From an uncultured Faecalibacterium sp. (lineage in GTDB: Bacteria; Bacillota; Clostridia; Oscillospirales; Ruminococcaceae), in the NCBI GenBank assembly GCA_934526125.1, contig CAKSZU010000001.1, forward strand, positions 1-52,272: a stretch of DNA of 52,272 bases. The letters are read 5' to 3'. The translations under genes were made by a program, and so were the position numbers. Shown here piece after piece: positions 42,138 through 51,023 of this stretch. Numbering within the stretch: position 1 is the first letter of the stretch; every line of letters starts with the position of its first letter. The notes under the pieces were generated by a model. It ran no database searches, was not told the DNA's origin, and worked only from the letters and a program-made list of their open reading frames with translations.

Positions 42138-44327
42138 TTACTTGATCTTGGAAACGTCGATCTTGACCTCGTTGTCGCCGACATACTTGTTAGGGCGCAC
42201 CATCAGGTAAATGAAGGCCACCAGAATTGCAACTGCCACGATGGTGAAGAAGTTGAAGCCGACCTCACCGGTGATCAGGCCGCCGATCTGGTACACGACC
42301 AGAGCAGAGCAGTAAGCCAGCAGGCACATATAGCCGATAGCGATACCGGTCCACTTGCCGTTGTTCATCTCGCGCTTGATAGCGCCCATAGCAGCGAAGC
42401 AGGGAGCGCACAGCAGGTTGAAGATCATGAATGCGTAAGCAGACAGAGCGGTGTAATCCTGAGCCACAGCAGCCCAGATCTCATCACCGTTCTCAGACAG
42501 CTCGCCGCCGAAGTGGTACAGAACGCCGAAGGTACCGACAACGTTCTCCTTTGCGATCAGGCCGGAGACAGAAGCAACGGTTGCGCGCCAGTTGCCGAAG
42601 CCCAGAGGAGCAAAGATCCATGCGATCTTGGTTGCGATTGCCGCCAGAACGGAGTTGTCCTGATCCTCGACCATGCCGAAGACACCGTTCTCGAAGCCGA
42701 AGCCCTGCAGGAACCACAGCACGACCGTAGCCAGCAGAATCACAGAACCGGCACGCTTGATGAAGGACCAGCCGCGCTCCCAGGTTGCACGGAAGACGTT
42801 GCCCCATGCAGGCACATGGTAAGCGGGCAGCTCCATAACGAAGGGAGCGGGATCACCGGCAAACAGCTTCGTCTTTTTCAGGATGATGCCGGAGCAGATG
42901 ATGGCAGCCATGCCGATGAAGTAAGCAGAAACAGCCACGATGGAAGAACCACCGAACAGCGCACCTGCAATCAGACCAATGATAGGCAGCTTAGCGCCGC
43001 AGGGGATAAAGCAGGTGGTCATGATGGTCATACGGCGGTCACGCTCGTTCTCGATGGTACGGGAAGCCATAACACCGGGTACGCCGCAGCCGGTGCCGAC
43101 CAGCACGGGGATGAAGCTCTTACCGGACAGACCGAATTTGCGGAAGATACGGTCCATGATGAAGGCGACACGGGACATATAGCCGATGTCCTCCAGGATG
43201 GACAGCAGGAAGAACAGGACCAGCATCTGGGGAACGAAGCCCAGGACTGCGCCGACACCGGCGACGATACCGTCCATGATCAGGCCGTACAGCCAGCCTG
43301 CCACGCCGATGCTCTCCAGGAAGCCGCCCAGAGCGCCCGGCACGATCTCGCCGAACAGGACATCGTTGGTCCAGTCGGTGGCAAAGGTACCAATGGCCCA
43401 GCCGCCGTCTGCAATAGAGGTGCCCATGGACAGGGAGTACATCAGGTACATAACCACCGCAAAGATGGGCAGTGCCAGCACACGGTTGGTGACGATCTGG
43501 TCGACCTTATCGGAAACGGTCAGGTGCTCGACGCGGGCCTTCTTCTTGACAGCCTTGCCGACCACGGTGTTGATGTAGGCATAGCGCTGGTTGGTGATGA
43601 TGCTCTCGGCATCGTCGTCCATTTCCTTCTCGCAATCCTTGATGTGCTCATCAATGTGATCGACCAGAGCCTTGTCCAGCTTCAGCTCTTCCATCACCTT
43701 GTCGTCGCGCTCGAACAGCTTGACGGCGTACCAGCGCAGGAAGCGGTCATCCACCTTGCCCTGAATGGACTCTTCGATGTGGGCAATGGCGTGTTCCACA
43801 CTGCCGGTGAAGACGTGGGGCAGCTCGCCGGCCTTCTTGGCCTGTGCGGCGGCCACGGCAGTCTTGGCAGCAGCCTCGGTGCCCTCACCCTTCAGAGCGC
43901 TGATCTCCACGGCCTGGCAGCCCAGCTCGTTGCTCAGCTTCTTCAGGTCGATCTTATCGCCGTTCTTCCGGACCAGGTCGATCATGTTCACAGCCATGAC
44001 CACGGGGATGCCCAGCTCGATCAGCTGGGTGGTCAGGTACAGGTTGCGCTCGATGTTGGTGCCGTCGATGATGTTCAGGATGGCATCGGGCTTCTCCTTG
44101 ACCAGATAAGTACGGGAGACGACTTCTTCCAGCGTGTAGGGAGACAGGGAGTAGATACCGGGCAGGTCCTGGATGATGACATCCTTGTCGCCCTTCAGCT
44201 TGCCTTCCTTCTTTTCCACCGTGACGCCGGGCCAGTTGCCGACATACTGGTTGGAGCCGGTCAGGTTGTTGAACAGGGTAGTCTTACCGCAGTTCGGGTT
44301 ACCGGCCAGTGCAATTTTAATACTCAT
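42138..44327 (-). CDS. feoB: Ferrous iron transport protein B
   Basis: The 729-residue protein is the main Fe(II) importer. An N-terminal G domain carries GNPNCGKTTLFN (G1, residues 8-19), a DLPGIYSLSPYT G3 region, NMIDL (G4) and an SALKGEG G5-like loop. A helical GDI domain follows (about 170-260). The membrane part from about 290 contains the Cys-containing gate motifs (PVLVGTGCGVPGVMASR; FIPCGAKLPI; and a second LLCAPCFAAMGAIKREM repeat). Length and motifs are complete. It is 25 bp after feoA2 in a feoA-feoA-feoB operon under a promoter with three DtxR-type sites. Confidence 0.97.
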   Translation of the reverse strand: MSIKIALAGNPNCGKTTLFNNLTGSNQYVGNWPGVTVEKKEGKLKGDKDVIIQDLPGIYSLSPYTLEEVVSRTYLVKEKPDAILNIIDGTNIERNLYLTTQLIELGIPVVMAVNMIDLVRKNGDKIDLKKLSNELGCQAVEISALKGEGTEAAAKTAVAAAQAKKAGELPHVFTGSVEHAIAHIEESIQGKVDDRFLRWYAVKLFERDDKVMEELKLDKALVDHIDEHIKDCEKEMDDDAESIITNQRYAYINTVVGKAVKKKARVEHLTVSDKVDQIVTNRVLALPIFAVVMYLMYSLSMGTSIADGGWAIGTFATDWTNDVLFGEIVPGALGGFLESIGVAGWLYGLIMDGIVAGVGAVLGFVPQMLVLFFLLSILEDIGYMSRVAFIMDRIFRKFGLSGKSFIPVLVGTGCGVPGVMASRTIENERDRRMTIMTTCFIPCGAKLPIIGLIAGALFGGSSIVAVSAYFIGMAAIICSGIILKKTKLFAGDPAPFVMELPAYHVPAWGNVFRATWERGWSFIKRAGSVILLATVVLWFLQGFGFENGVFGMVEDQDNSVLAAIATKIAWIFAPLGFGNWRATVASVSGLIAKENVVGTFGVLYHFGGELSENGDEIWAAVAQDYTALSAYAFMIFNLLCAPCFAAMGAIKREMNNGKWTGIAIGYMCLLAYCSALVVYQIGGLITGEVGFNFFTIVAVAILVAFIYLMVRPNKYVGDNEVKIDVSKIK

Positions 44328-44352
44328 TGCGTGTCCTTTCCTCTCTTTGGAA

Positions 44353-44574
44353 TCAAACCACTTCGATCATTTCAGCATCGGCCTTGCGCACACTCAGTTC
44401 GTAGTTGCGCACGGTCAGCTCCATGGGGTCGCCCAAAGGTGCCACCTTACGGACATAGATCTCAACACCCTTGGTGATGCCCATGTCCATGATGCGGCGC
44501 TTGACCGGGCCTTCGCCATGCAGGCGTGCCACGGTGCAGGTCTCGCCGACCTTCACGTCTTTCAGAGTCTTCAT
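44353..44574 (-). CDS. feoA: FeoA-family protein (second copy)
   Basis: The 73-residue protein has an SH3-like FeoA fold: MKTLKDVKVGETCTVARLHGEGPVKRRIMDMGITKGVEIYVRKVAPLGDPMELTVRNYELSVRKADAEMI-type pattern, with the family's RRIMDMGI and PLGDPMEL segments. FeoA is a small cytoplasmic partner thought to act on FeoB. It is separated from feoB by 25 bp. The 122-bp gap from the first feoA has no gene. Confidence 0.93.
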   Translation of the reverse strand: MKTLKDVKVGETCTVARLHGEGPVKRRIMDMGITKGVEIYVRKVAPLGDPMELTVRNYELSVRKADAEMIEVV

Positions 44575-44696
44575 GAAATATCCTCCTCTACTTGTCTTTT
44601 TTTGCAGCCGGGGCAGGCAGTTGTCCGCCGCAGCTGCTTTTATTCAGAGACCATTCCAGTGTCGGAGCAGGTCCCAAACAGCGCTTTTGGCACTGT

Positions 44697-44912
44697 TCAG
44701 CCGATCATAATGCGGTTGGCCATCGTCTTGTCCAGCGCCAGGCGGCTTTCCTTGACCTGTACGATCAGGTTCCCGGCGATCTCATTGACCACGGTAACTT
44801 CGCTGTCCACCACAAAGCCCAGCTCCGCCAGATGCAGGCGGACCTCGTCTTTGCCGGTGATCTTCCGGATGGTGACGGTATCGCCCGCCTTCGCCATCGT
44901 CAGAGGCATCAT
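44697..44912 (-). CDS. feoA: FeoA-family protein (first copy)
   Basis: The 71-residue protein is a second, diverged FeoA: MPLTMAKAGDTVTIRKITGKDEVRLHLAELGFVVDSEVTVV with the family's HLAELGF (in place of RRIMDMGI), and VKESRLALDKTMANRIMI at the end. Two different feoA genes before feoB are common in Firmicutes. It is the first gene of the operon; the promoter is at 44993-45021. Confidence 0.9.
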   Translation of the reverse strand: MMPLTMAKAGDTVTIRKITGKDEVRLHLAELGFVVDSEVTVVNEIAGNLIVQVKESRLALDKTMANRIMIG

Positions 44913-44963
44913 AACGTTCCACTTCCTTTTGTGATCTTGTTTTTTGGGGTCGGTCCCGGCTCA

Positions 44964-44979
44964 GTTAGTCAGTCGGAAC
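44964..44979. promoter_or_regulatory. Candidate DtxR-family site in the feo leader
   Basis: GTTAG-TCAGTC-GGAAC: same arm and spacing, with a degenerate second arm, identical in both arms to the site at 45042-45057. It lies downstream of the -10. Confidence 0.45.
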
Positions 44980-44992
44980 TATCAGCATGGAT

Positions 44993-45021
44993 AGTTTACA
45001 CTTACTAACCTTTTTTGTCAA
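44993..45021 (-). promoter_or_regulatory. Promoter of the feo operon
   Basis: On the minus strand TTGACA (45021-45016), a 17-bp spacer and TAAACT (44998-44993). The operator-like site at 44994-45009 lies in its spacer and -10, so a bound repressor would exclude RNA polymerase. Confidence 0.8.
44994..45009. promoter_or_regulatory. Candidate DtxR-family operator over the feo promoter
   Basis: GTTTA-CACTTA-CTAAC, 8 of 10 arm positions symmetrical to GTTAG-N6-CTAAC. It covers the -10 and part of the spacer. Confidence 0.6.
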
Positions 45022-45041
45022 CAATTTTTTCATATTTGGAA

Positions 45042-45057
45042 GTTAGTTCGTAGGAAC
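45042..45057. promoter_or_regulatory. Candidate DtxR-family site upstream of the feo promoter
   Basis: GTTAG-TTCGTA-GGAAC, 21 bp upstream of the -35. The rest of the 436-bp gap 44913-45348 holds a GC-rich hairpin (45221-45256) that may end the DUF3793 transcript; it lacks a T-run. No gene is seen. Confidence 0.45.
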
Positions 45058-45348
45058 AAACAGAATTCTTCCCATTTTTCCGCTCTGAATTTGGAGAATT
45101 TCAACAATGACTAACTCAGGAAGCTGAGCCATTTCAAAAAGATTTTCTTCCGCTTTCTCCCGCCGCCAAAGTCACTCTTTTTTTCACGCTGTGCGGTCTG
45201 ATTTTCCCGGATATAACACAGCCGCCCGGTGCAGGGGTCAAGCTGCATCGGGCGGCCGCGTGTCAAAAGGAGGATTTCGTACTCACCCGCGCGTGGACAC
45301 GGATGAGCGCCAAGGATAAAAAGAGAGTATTGGTTGAGAATGTCAGAT

Positions 45349-45927
45349 TCAGGCCGCCACCGCGAGGCGGAGGATGGGGGTCCCTGCATGGAACAGCCGC
45401 AGATAGACCCGGGTGCACTTGTTCAGCTGTGCAAAATGCCGGGCAGCGGCTTCCGGGTCCCCGTAGGCTTTCCAGCAGCCGCAGCAGGTAAAATTGCAGC
45501 CCCGGTTCTCGATGAAGCCGATCACATCGGTCAGCGGGTAGCCCAGAAAGACACCGATCTCATGGGGAAAATCGGCATCGCAGCAAAGCCGCCGGGACAG
45601 CTGCCGCAGCAGGCTGCCGCAGTCCGCCGCGTCTTCAGGCAGGCAGTAGCCTTCCCCCTGCAGGAACGCCCGGACCTCCGGGTCGGCCAGCACGGCGCAC
45701 AGACGGCTTTCGCGGTAAACATAGACGAGGTAGCGGTGGGTGCGGACACAGCCCTTCAGGACCCGGACCCGCAGTCCCTTGTCCCGCAGCTGGTCGTTCC
45801 AGCTGCGCACCCGGGATGCCAGATCGGCGCAGTCCCGGGTCTCGTAACGGAAGAGCCCGGCCGGTTTCAGCCCCGCCAGGACCGGCGCACATTGTTCGAT
45901 CATCACGGTCTCAAAATTGCGCTCCAT
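45349..45927 (-). CDS. DUF3793 family protein
   Basis: The 192-residue protein matches the DUF3793 pattern: an N-terminal CAPVLAGLKPAGLF region, the central RVLVYVYR-like YLVYVYRESRL segment, and the diagnostic C-terminal FPHEIGVFLGYPLTDVIGFIENRGCNFTCCGCWKAYGDPEAA. Several cysteines (including FTCCGCW) could bind metal. Members occur in Clostridia, often near iron genes. Its promoter carries two strong DtxR-type palindromes, which fits iron control. No function is known. Confidence 0.88.
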   Translation of the reverse strand: MERNFETVMIEQCAPVLAGLKPAGLFRYETRDCADLASRVRSWNDQLRDKGLRVRVLKGCVRTHRYLVYVYRESRLCAVLADPEVRAFLQGEGYCLPEDAADCGSLLRQLSRRLCCDADFPHEIGVFLGYPLTDVIGFIENRGCNFTCCGCWKAYGDPEAAARHFAQLNKCTRVYLRLFHAGTPILRLAVAA

Positions 45928-45998
45928 GGCCGGTCCCCTTCCTTTGTACTGCAGTTTTCCCTAAAAGGGTCTCCTGCTGTACCCCATTCTATTCATAC

Positions 45999-46016
45999 GG
46001 TTAGATATTCCTAACC
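45999..46016. promoter_or_regulatory. Candidate DtxR-family operator, best match
   Basis: GGTTAG-ATATTC-CTAACC, a perfect 6-bp-arm palindrome, in the DUF3793 leader 72 bp upstream of the start codon. Confidence 0.7.
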
Positions 46017-46070
46017 AAAAGTCGGAAAAAGATGCGGCGGACCGCTTCCGATCTCTGCCGCTTTCTTGTC

Positions 46071-46088
46071 GGTTAGTTATTTCTAACA
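46071..46088. promoter_or_regulatory. Candidate DtxR-family operator at the DUF3793 start of transcription
   Basis: GGTTAG-TTATTT-CTAACA, just downstream of the -10 (46101-46096), spaced 72 bp from the perfect copy. Confidence 0.65.
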
Positions 46089-46095
46089 TGGCATT

Positions 46096-46124
46096 ATCTT
46101 ACCATAGCTCCGCTCTGCTGTCAA
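46096..46124 (-). promoter_or_regulatory. Promoter of the DUF3793 gene
   Basis: On the minus strand TTGACA (46124-46119), a 17-bp spacer and TAAGAT (46101-46096). The 320-bp gap 45928-46247 holds this, two operators and the divergent promoter at 46173-46201; no gene. Confidence 0.8.
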
Positions 46125-46172
46125 GGGGTTTTTGTAAAAAGTTTCCGCTTTCTCTGTCCCGGCCCACACGCG

Positions 46173-46201
46173 TTGAAAAGCTGCCGGTCTCATGATATAG
46201 T
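46173..46201 (+). promoter_or_regulatory. Promoter of the uridine-kinase-like gene
   Basis: TTGAAA (46173-46178), a 17-bp spacer and TATAGT (46196-46201). Confidence 0.75.
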
Positions 46202-46247
46202 ATAGTTATCTTTATTCTTCATATCATTCTGAACAACAAACGACACT

Positions 46248-46838
46248 ATGATTTCAACCAACTTTTCTTCTCTCGTGGAAAACATCCGTGCTTTACTGGC
46301 CGCTCACCCGGAGCGGCCGGTGCTGGCGGCGCTGGACGGCCGGTGCGGCAGCGGCAAAACCACCCTGGCGGCGCAGCTGGCAGAGCGTTTTCCCGACAGC
46401 ATCACCCTGCACACGGATGACTTCTATCTCCCCCCTGCCCTGCGCATCGCCGGCTGGGAGCAGACTCCCTGTGCCAATATGGACCTTGTCCGCCTGCGGG
46501 ACGAAGCGCTGACCCCCGCCCGGGCCGGGCAGGCCGTGCCCTACCGGGCCTACTCCTGCCGGGAGGGGACATATCTTCCCCCGAAGCTCCTGCCCTCCCG
46601 GCCGCTGATCCTGATCGAGGGCAGTTACAGCCATCACCCCGCCCTTGCCGAATTCTATGCCCTGCGGGTCTTTGTCACCTGCTCCAGAGCCGAGCAGGCC
46701 CGCCGCCTGCAGGCCCGGGAGGGAACGCACTATTCCGCCTTCGTCTCCCGGTGGATCCCGCTGGAAGAGGGCTACTTTGCGGCGTATCAGACCGAGCAGA
46801 ACGCGGACCTCGTGATCGACACCACTGCTCTCTGTTAA
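46248..46838 (+). CDS. Uridine-kinase-like P-loop protein
   Basis: The 196-residue protein has a Walker A loop GRCGSGKTTLAAQLAERF (about residues 27-44), then ITLHTDDFYLPPALR (acidic base region of uridine kinase-type enzymes) and LILIEGSYSHHPALAEFYALRVFVTCS (Walker B-like and substrate region). This is the uridine kinase/phosphoribulokinase superfamily. The enzyme may phosphorylate uridine, cytidine or another small hydroxyl compound; the substrate is not certain. The ribosome site is weak. It is followed by the ABC operon with its own promoter at 46887-46895. Confidence 0.78.
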   Translation: MISTNFSSLVENIRALLAAHPERPVLAALDGRCGSGKTTLAAQLAERFPDSITLHTDDFYLPPALRIAGWEQTPCANMDLVRLRDEALTPARAGQAVPYRAYSCREGTYLPPKLLPSRPLILIEGSYSHHPALAEFYALRVFVTCSRAEQARRLQAREGTHYSAFVSRWIPLEEGYFAAYQTEQNADLVIDTTALC

Positions 46839-46886
46839 TTTTTTGAAAATTTGCCGCAGTCCTATCTCCAAAGCAGCCCCGAACTA

Positions 46887-46895
46887 TGGTATAAT
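46887..46895 (+). promoter_or_regulatory. Extended -10 promoter of the ABC operon
   Basis: TGG then TATAAT (46890-46895), 41 bp before the ATG at 46936. The -35 is weak. Confidence 0.5.
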
Positions 46896-46935
46896 TTGGG
46901 TGATATCAAACAACTTCCGGGGGAAGGAGAACATT

Positions 46936-47640
46936 ATGGAGCATTTTGTGGAATTTGAGGATGTTTCCAAATATTATCAGACCGGCAGTGTCCGCATCGC
47001 GGCGGCCGATCATCTGAATTTCTATGTGAACAAGGGGGAGTTCTGCGTCATCGTGGGCCCCTCCGGCGCAGGAAAGACCACCCTGCTGAACATTCTGGGC
47101 GGCATGGATACCTGCGACGAGGGCCACGTCTGGCTGGACGGGCAGGACGTGAGCCGCTTCAGCGAGCGGGAACTCACCACCTACCGGCGGTACGATGTGG
47201 GGTTCGTGTTCCAGTTCTACAATCTGGTGCAGAATCTGACCGCGCTGGAAAACGTGGAGCTGGCCAGCGAGATCTGCCGGAACCCGCTGGACCCCGCCGC
47301 CACGCTGGAAAGCGTGGGCCTGGGGCAGCGGCTGAACAACTTCCCGGCGCAGCTGTCCGGCGGCGAACAGCAGCGGGTCTCCATCGCCCGGGCGCTGGCC
47401 AAGAACCCCAAGCTCCTGCTCTGCGACGAGCCCACCGGTGCGTTGGACTACAAGACCGGCAAACAGGTGCTGGCTCTTCTGCAGCACACCTGCCGCGAGA
47501 CCGGCCGCACCGTCATCGTCATCACCCACAACACGGCCCTGACCGCCATGGCCGACCGGGTCATCCAGGTCAAGAGCGGCTGCATCCAGTCCAACCGGGT
47601 CAACGAGCATCCCGTTCCCGTCGAACAGATCGAGTGGTGA
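46936..47640 (+). CDS. ABC transporter ATP-binding protein, MacB/LolD type
   Basis: The 234-residue ATPase shows Walker [14 protein letters not shown] (about residue 39), the MacB-family segment [24 protein letters not shown], signature [15 protein letters not shown], Walker [13 protein letters not shown] and [15 protein letters not shown]. The start at 46936 follows GAAGGAGAA. It is 4 bp before the large FtsX-like permease gene and works with it. MacB/LolD-type systems use mechanotransmission, often for antibiotic or peptide extrusion or lipoprotein release, rather than ordinary import. Confidence 0.93.
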   Translation: MEHFVEFEDVSKYYQTGSVRIAAADHLNFYVNKGEFCVIVGPSGAGKTTLLNILGGMDTCDEGHVWLDGQDVSRFSERELTTYRRYDVGFVFQFYNLVQNLTALENVELASEICRNPLDPAATLESVGLGQRLNNFPAQLSGGEQQRVSIARALAKNPKLLLCDEPTGALDYKTGKQVLALLQHTCRETGRTVIVITHNTALTAMADRVIQVKSGCIQSNRVNEHPVPVEQIEW

Positions 47641-47644
47641 TACC

Positions 47645-50600
47645 ATGCAGAAAAGCTATCGTAAAAACATCCAGCGGGATCTGAAGAGCAACCTGAACCG
47701 GTTTCTGTCCCTGTTCGGCATCGTGGCCCTGGGGGTCATGATCCTCACCGGCCTGATGAGCTTTGCCCCCAGTATGCGCGCCGCCGGGCAGAAATACTAC
47801 ACGGAGCAGAACGTCTTTGACCTGCGGGTGCTGTCCACGCTGGGCCTCTCGGAGGAGGACATCTCCGCCATCGCCTCCACCGAGGGCGTCAGCACCATCC
47901 AGCCCGTCAAGTATCTGGATGCGGTGGGCCGGTGGTCCACCTCCACGGACGGTGCCGTGCTGCGGGTGCAGCAGCTCCCGGCAGACCCGGCCGACGAGAG
48001 CGAGGACAACATGAACCGGCTGACCCTTCTGGAGGGCCGGATGCCGGAAGCCGCCGACGAATGCGTGGTGCAGGTCCTGGGCCACGGCGATGCCATCCCC
48101 CTGGGCACCACCCTGACCCTGCCGGACGACACCGAAAACATTGCCCACACGGAATACACCGTGGTGGGCCGGGTGCAGGACCCTCAGTATTTTTCTTCCA
48201 GTCAGGAGACCACCACCGCCGGAGACGGCGTACTGGACGCCTTCGTGTTCGTTCCGGAGGGCGAACTGACCGCCGATTATTATACCGTCTGTTATCTGAA
48301 AGTTGCAGATGCCGCACAGTATGACAATTATTCTGAGGAATACCAGGACGCGGTGGACGCCGTGGCCGACCGGCTGACAGATATCAGCGAGGGACGGTGT
48401 TCCATCCGCCGGGCCCAGCTCATTGATGACGCCAACGCCAGGCTGGACGATGCAAAACAGACCTACAACGAGCAGAAGGCCGAAGCCGAACGGCAGTTCG
48501 CGGAAGCCGAACAGAAACTGGACGACGCCCAGAAACAGCTGGACGACGCCAAGGCCCAGCTGGACGCCGGGGAGGCCGAACTGACCGCCCAGAAAGCCGC
48601 CCTGCCCGACACCATGCAGAACGGTGCCGACGCTCTGGTCACCAGCGAGGAGCAGGTGCTGGAATTTGAAGACCAGCTCCAGCAGATCGAACTTCTGGTC
48701 AACCTGAAGCAGGTGGCCGACCCCCTGCTGACCTACGCTGAGACCGCCCTGAACAATGCACAGCACGCGCTGGACGAGGCCGAACCCGAAGATGAGGAGT
48801 ACACCGAGCTGCGGGATGCTCTTGCCAAGGCGCAGGCTGCCTACGACAATATCAATGGCCAACTCACCGGCTATCAGGCCCAGCTGGATGCCGGCAAACA
48901 GCAGATGTACGCACAGGGGCTCATCTCCTCCCCCAGCCTGTCCAACGCCGACCTTGTCACCGAGGCCAAGGCCGCCCTGCGCCGGATGAAGGTCCAGCTG
49001 CTGCAGGGGCAGCTCCAGCTCACCACCGGCACCGCCAGCGCCTACACCCAGTTCGATGCCGCCCGCACCAAGCTGGACGAGGGCTGGGAGGAATACAACT
49101 CCGGCAAGGAGCAGCTGGAAGCTTCCCGCACCGAGTACGAGACCCAGAAGGCCGATGCCGAGCAGAAGCTGGCCGACGGCCAGCAGCAGATCACCGATGC
49201 CGAAGAGCAGATCGCCGACATCCAGTCCGGCGAGTGGTATGTGCTGGACCGGGGCAGCTCCATGAGTCTTGTCACCTTTGAGCAGTATGCCGACCGGATG
49301 GACGCCATCGCCCGGGTGTTCCCGGTGTTCTTCTTCCTCGTGGCCGCACTGGTGGCTTCCACCACCATGACCCGCATGGTGGACGAGAACCGGCTCCAGC
49401 TCGGCACCCTGAAGGCGCTGGGCTACTCCGGCGCTTCCATCGCAGGCAAGTACCTGTTCTACGGCATCGCCGCCAGTGTGCTGGGCAGCATCGTGGGCAT
49501 GGCGGTGGGCTTCATCGTGTTCCCGTCCATCATCTGGTACGCCTACCGCACCGTGATGTTCACCCTGCCCACCTTCCACCTCCGCTTCTACCCGGGCATG
49601 GCCGCCGCCAGTGTGGCCCTCAGCGCCGCGGTCATCGGCCTTGCCACCCTTCAGGCCTGCCGTGCCTGCCTGAAGGAAAAGACTGCCGCCCTGCTGCTGC
49701 CCCGGGCCCCTGCCGTAGGCAAGCGGATCTTCCTGGAGTACCTGACCCCGCTGTGGAAGCGGATGAGCTTCTCCCAGAAGACCACCGCCCGGAACCTGTT
49801 CCGGTACAAGAAGCGCTTCTTCATGACCGTTCTGGGCGTGGCAGGCTGCACGGCCCTGCTCCTCATCGGCTTCGGCATCCAGGACTCCCTGCTGCCCATG
49901 CTGAACAAGCAGACCACCGAGCTGACTCACTGCGACCTCACCATCACCCTCAGCGACGAAAAGGCCCTGACGACCGAGAACGGTCTGGGGGACCTGCTGG
50001 CTTCCGATACCGGGATCTCCAGCTGGGGCCGCTATTACTCCAAGAGCGTGACCCTCTACAACGCCAACGGTGACAAGGATACCGTCAGCATCGTCGCCGC
50101 CGAGGACGAACAGCAGATGACCCAGTACTTCACCTTCCGCACCCGGAAGGGCCACAAGGAAGTCCCCTTCGATGACAGCAGCGTCATCCTGACCGAAAAG
50201 ACCGCCGAGCGGCTGGGCCTTTCCATCGGTGACACCTTCGAGGTGGAGACCGCCGACGGAAGCCGGAAATCCCTGACTCTGACCGGCATCACCGAGAACT
50301 ATGTCTTTACCCGGCTCTACCTCTCCCAGAGCCAGCTGAAGGCCCTGAACGGCGGCACTCTGCCGGAGTGGAACACCGTCTACGGCCTGACCGACTGCCC
50401 CACCGACACGGCCCGGGACACCCTGCGCACCAGCATCCTGGCCTGCAACTATGTCAGCAGCGTCTCCTTCATTGAGGACATCACCCAGATGTTCGACGGC
50501 CTGATCGGCTGCCTGAACTATGTGGTCATCCTGGTCATCGTCTGCGCCGCCGCCCTGGCCGCCGTGGTACTCTACAACCTCATCAGCGTCAACCTGGGCG

Positions 50601-50914
50601 AGCGCAAAAAGGAGCTGGCCACCATCAAGGTGCTGGGCTTCTACGACAAGGAAATCTACCGCTACATCTTCCGGGAGATCGACCTGCTGTCCTTCCTGGG
50701 CTCTCTGGTGGGACTGCTGCTGGGTGTTCCCCTGCACCAGTTCATCATCCGCACCGTGGAGATGGACCAGATGATGTTCATCCGCTCCATTGCCCCCCGC
50801 AGCTTCGTGTTCAGCGTGGCGCTGACCATGCTCTTCAACTTCGTGGTCTGCCGCCTGATGCGCCGCCACGTCCGCAGCATCAGCATGGTGGAAAGCATGA
50901 AAGCACCGGAGTGA
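47645..50914 (+). CDS. FtsX-like ABC permease with long extracytoplasmic coiled coil
   Basis: The 1089-residue protein is an FtsX/MacB-type permease. It has an N-terminal membrane helix (FLSLFGIVALGVMILTGLMSF, about 15-37) and a first outside domain. A long charged helix-rich coiled coil lies at about 255-540 (DDAKQTYNEQKAEAERQFAE; many Gln/Glu/Ala/Lys heptads). The first FtsX membrane bundle is at about 555-680 (VFPVFFFLVAALVASTTMTRMVDENRLQLGTLKALG) and the second FtsX repeat lies near the end (VVILVIVCAAALAAVVLYNLISVNLGERKKELATIKVLGFY). The coiled coil may reach through the wall. Paired with the 234-residue ATPase, 4 bp upstream. Substrate unknown. No two-component sensor genes lie beside it. 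Confidence 0.9.
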   Translation: MQKSYRKNIQRDLKSNLNRFLSLFGIVALGVMILTGLMSFAPSMRAAGQKYYTEQNVFDLRVLSTLGLSEEDISAIASTEGVSTIQPVKYLDAVGRWSTSTDGAVLRVQQLPADPADESEDNMNRLTLLEGRMPEAADECVVQVLGHGDAIPLGTTLTLPDDTENIAHTEYTVVGRVQDPQYFSSSQETTTAGDGVLDAFVFVPEGELTADYYTVCYLKVADAAQYDNYSEEYQDAVDAVADRLTDISEGRCSIRRAQLIDDANARLDDAKQTYNEQKAEAERQFAEAEQKLDDAQKQLDDAKAQLDAGEAELTAQKAALPDTMQNGADALVTSEEQVLEFEDQLQQIELLVNLKQVADPLLTYAETALNNAQHALDEAEPEDEEYTELRDALAKAQAAYDNINGQLTGYQAQLDAGKQQMYAQGLISSPSLSNADLVTEAKAALRRMKVQLLQGQLQLTTGTASAYTQFDAARTKLDEGWEEYNSGKEQLEASRTEYETQKADAEQKLADGQQQITDAEEQIADIQSGEWYVLDRGSSMSLVTFEQYADRMDAIARVFPVFFFLVAALVASTTMTRMVDENRLQLGTLKALGYSGASIAGKYLFYGIAASVLGSIVGMAVGFIVFPSIIWYAYRTVMFTLPTFHLRFYPGMAAASVALSAAVIGLATLQACRACLKEKTAALLLPRAPAVGKRIFLEYLTPLWKRMSFSQKTTARNLFRYKKRFFMTVLGVAGCTALLLIGFGIQDSLLPMLNKQTTELTHCDLTITLSDEKALTTENGLGDLLASDTGISSWGRYYSKSVTLYNANGDKDTVSIVAAEDEQQMTQYFTFRTRKGHKEVPFDDSSVILTEKTAERLGLSIGDTFEVETADGSRKSLTLTGITENYVFTRLYLSQSQLKALNGGTLPEWNTVYGLTDCPTDTARDTLRTSILACNYVSSVSFIEDITQMFDGLIGCLNYVVILVIVCAAALAAVVLYNLISVNLGERKKELATIKVLGFYDKEIYRYIFREIDLLSFLGSLVGLLLGVPLHQFIIRTVEMDQMMFIRSIAPRSFVFSVALTMLFNFVVCRLMRRHVRSISMVESMKAPE

Positions 50915-50935
50915 GACTGCTTTTCCCACACAAAA

Positions 50936-50990
50936 CAACGCCCGCCGGGCTGGTATTTTCGTACCTGCCCGGCGGGCGCTTCTTGTTTTA
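50936..50990. terminator. Terminator between the permease gene and livF
   Basis: A GC-rich stem of about 13 bp (CGCCCGCCGGGCTGG with CCTGCCCGGCGGGCG, one mismatch) with A-rich and TTGTTTT flanks, serving both convergent genes. Confidence 0.75.
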
Positions 50991-51023
50991 TGCTTTATGG
51001 GATTTGTTTCAGGCTTCGGACAC

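Noticed and set aside
45105..45115. A further CTAAC half-site considered as another DtxR-family operator
   Set aside because: The opposite arm at 6-bp spacing does not match (TTCAA); only a half-site remains.
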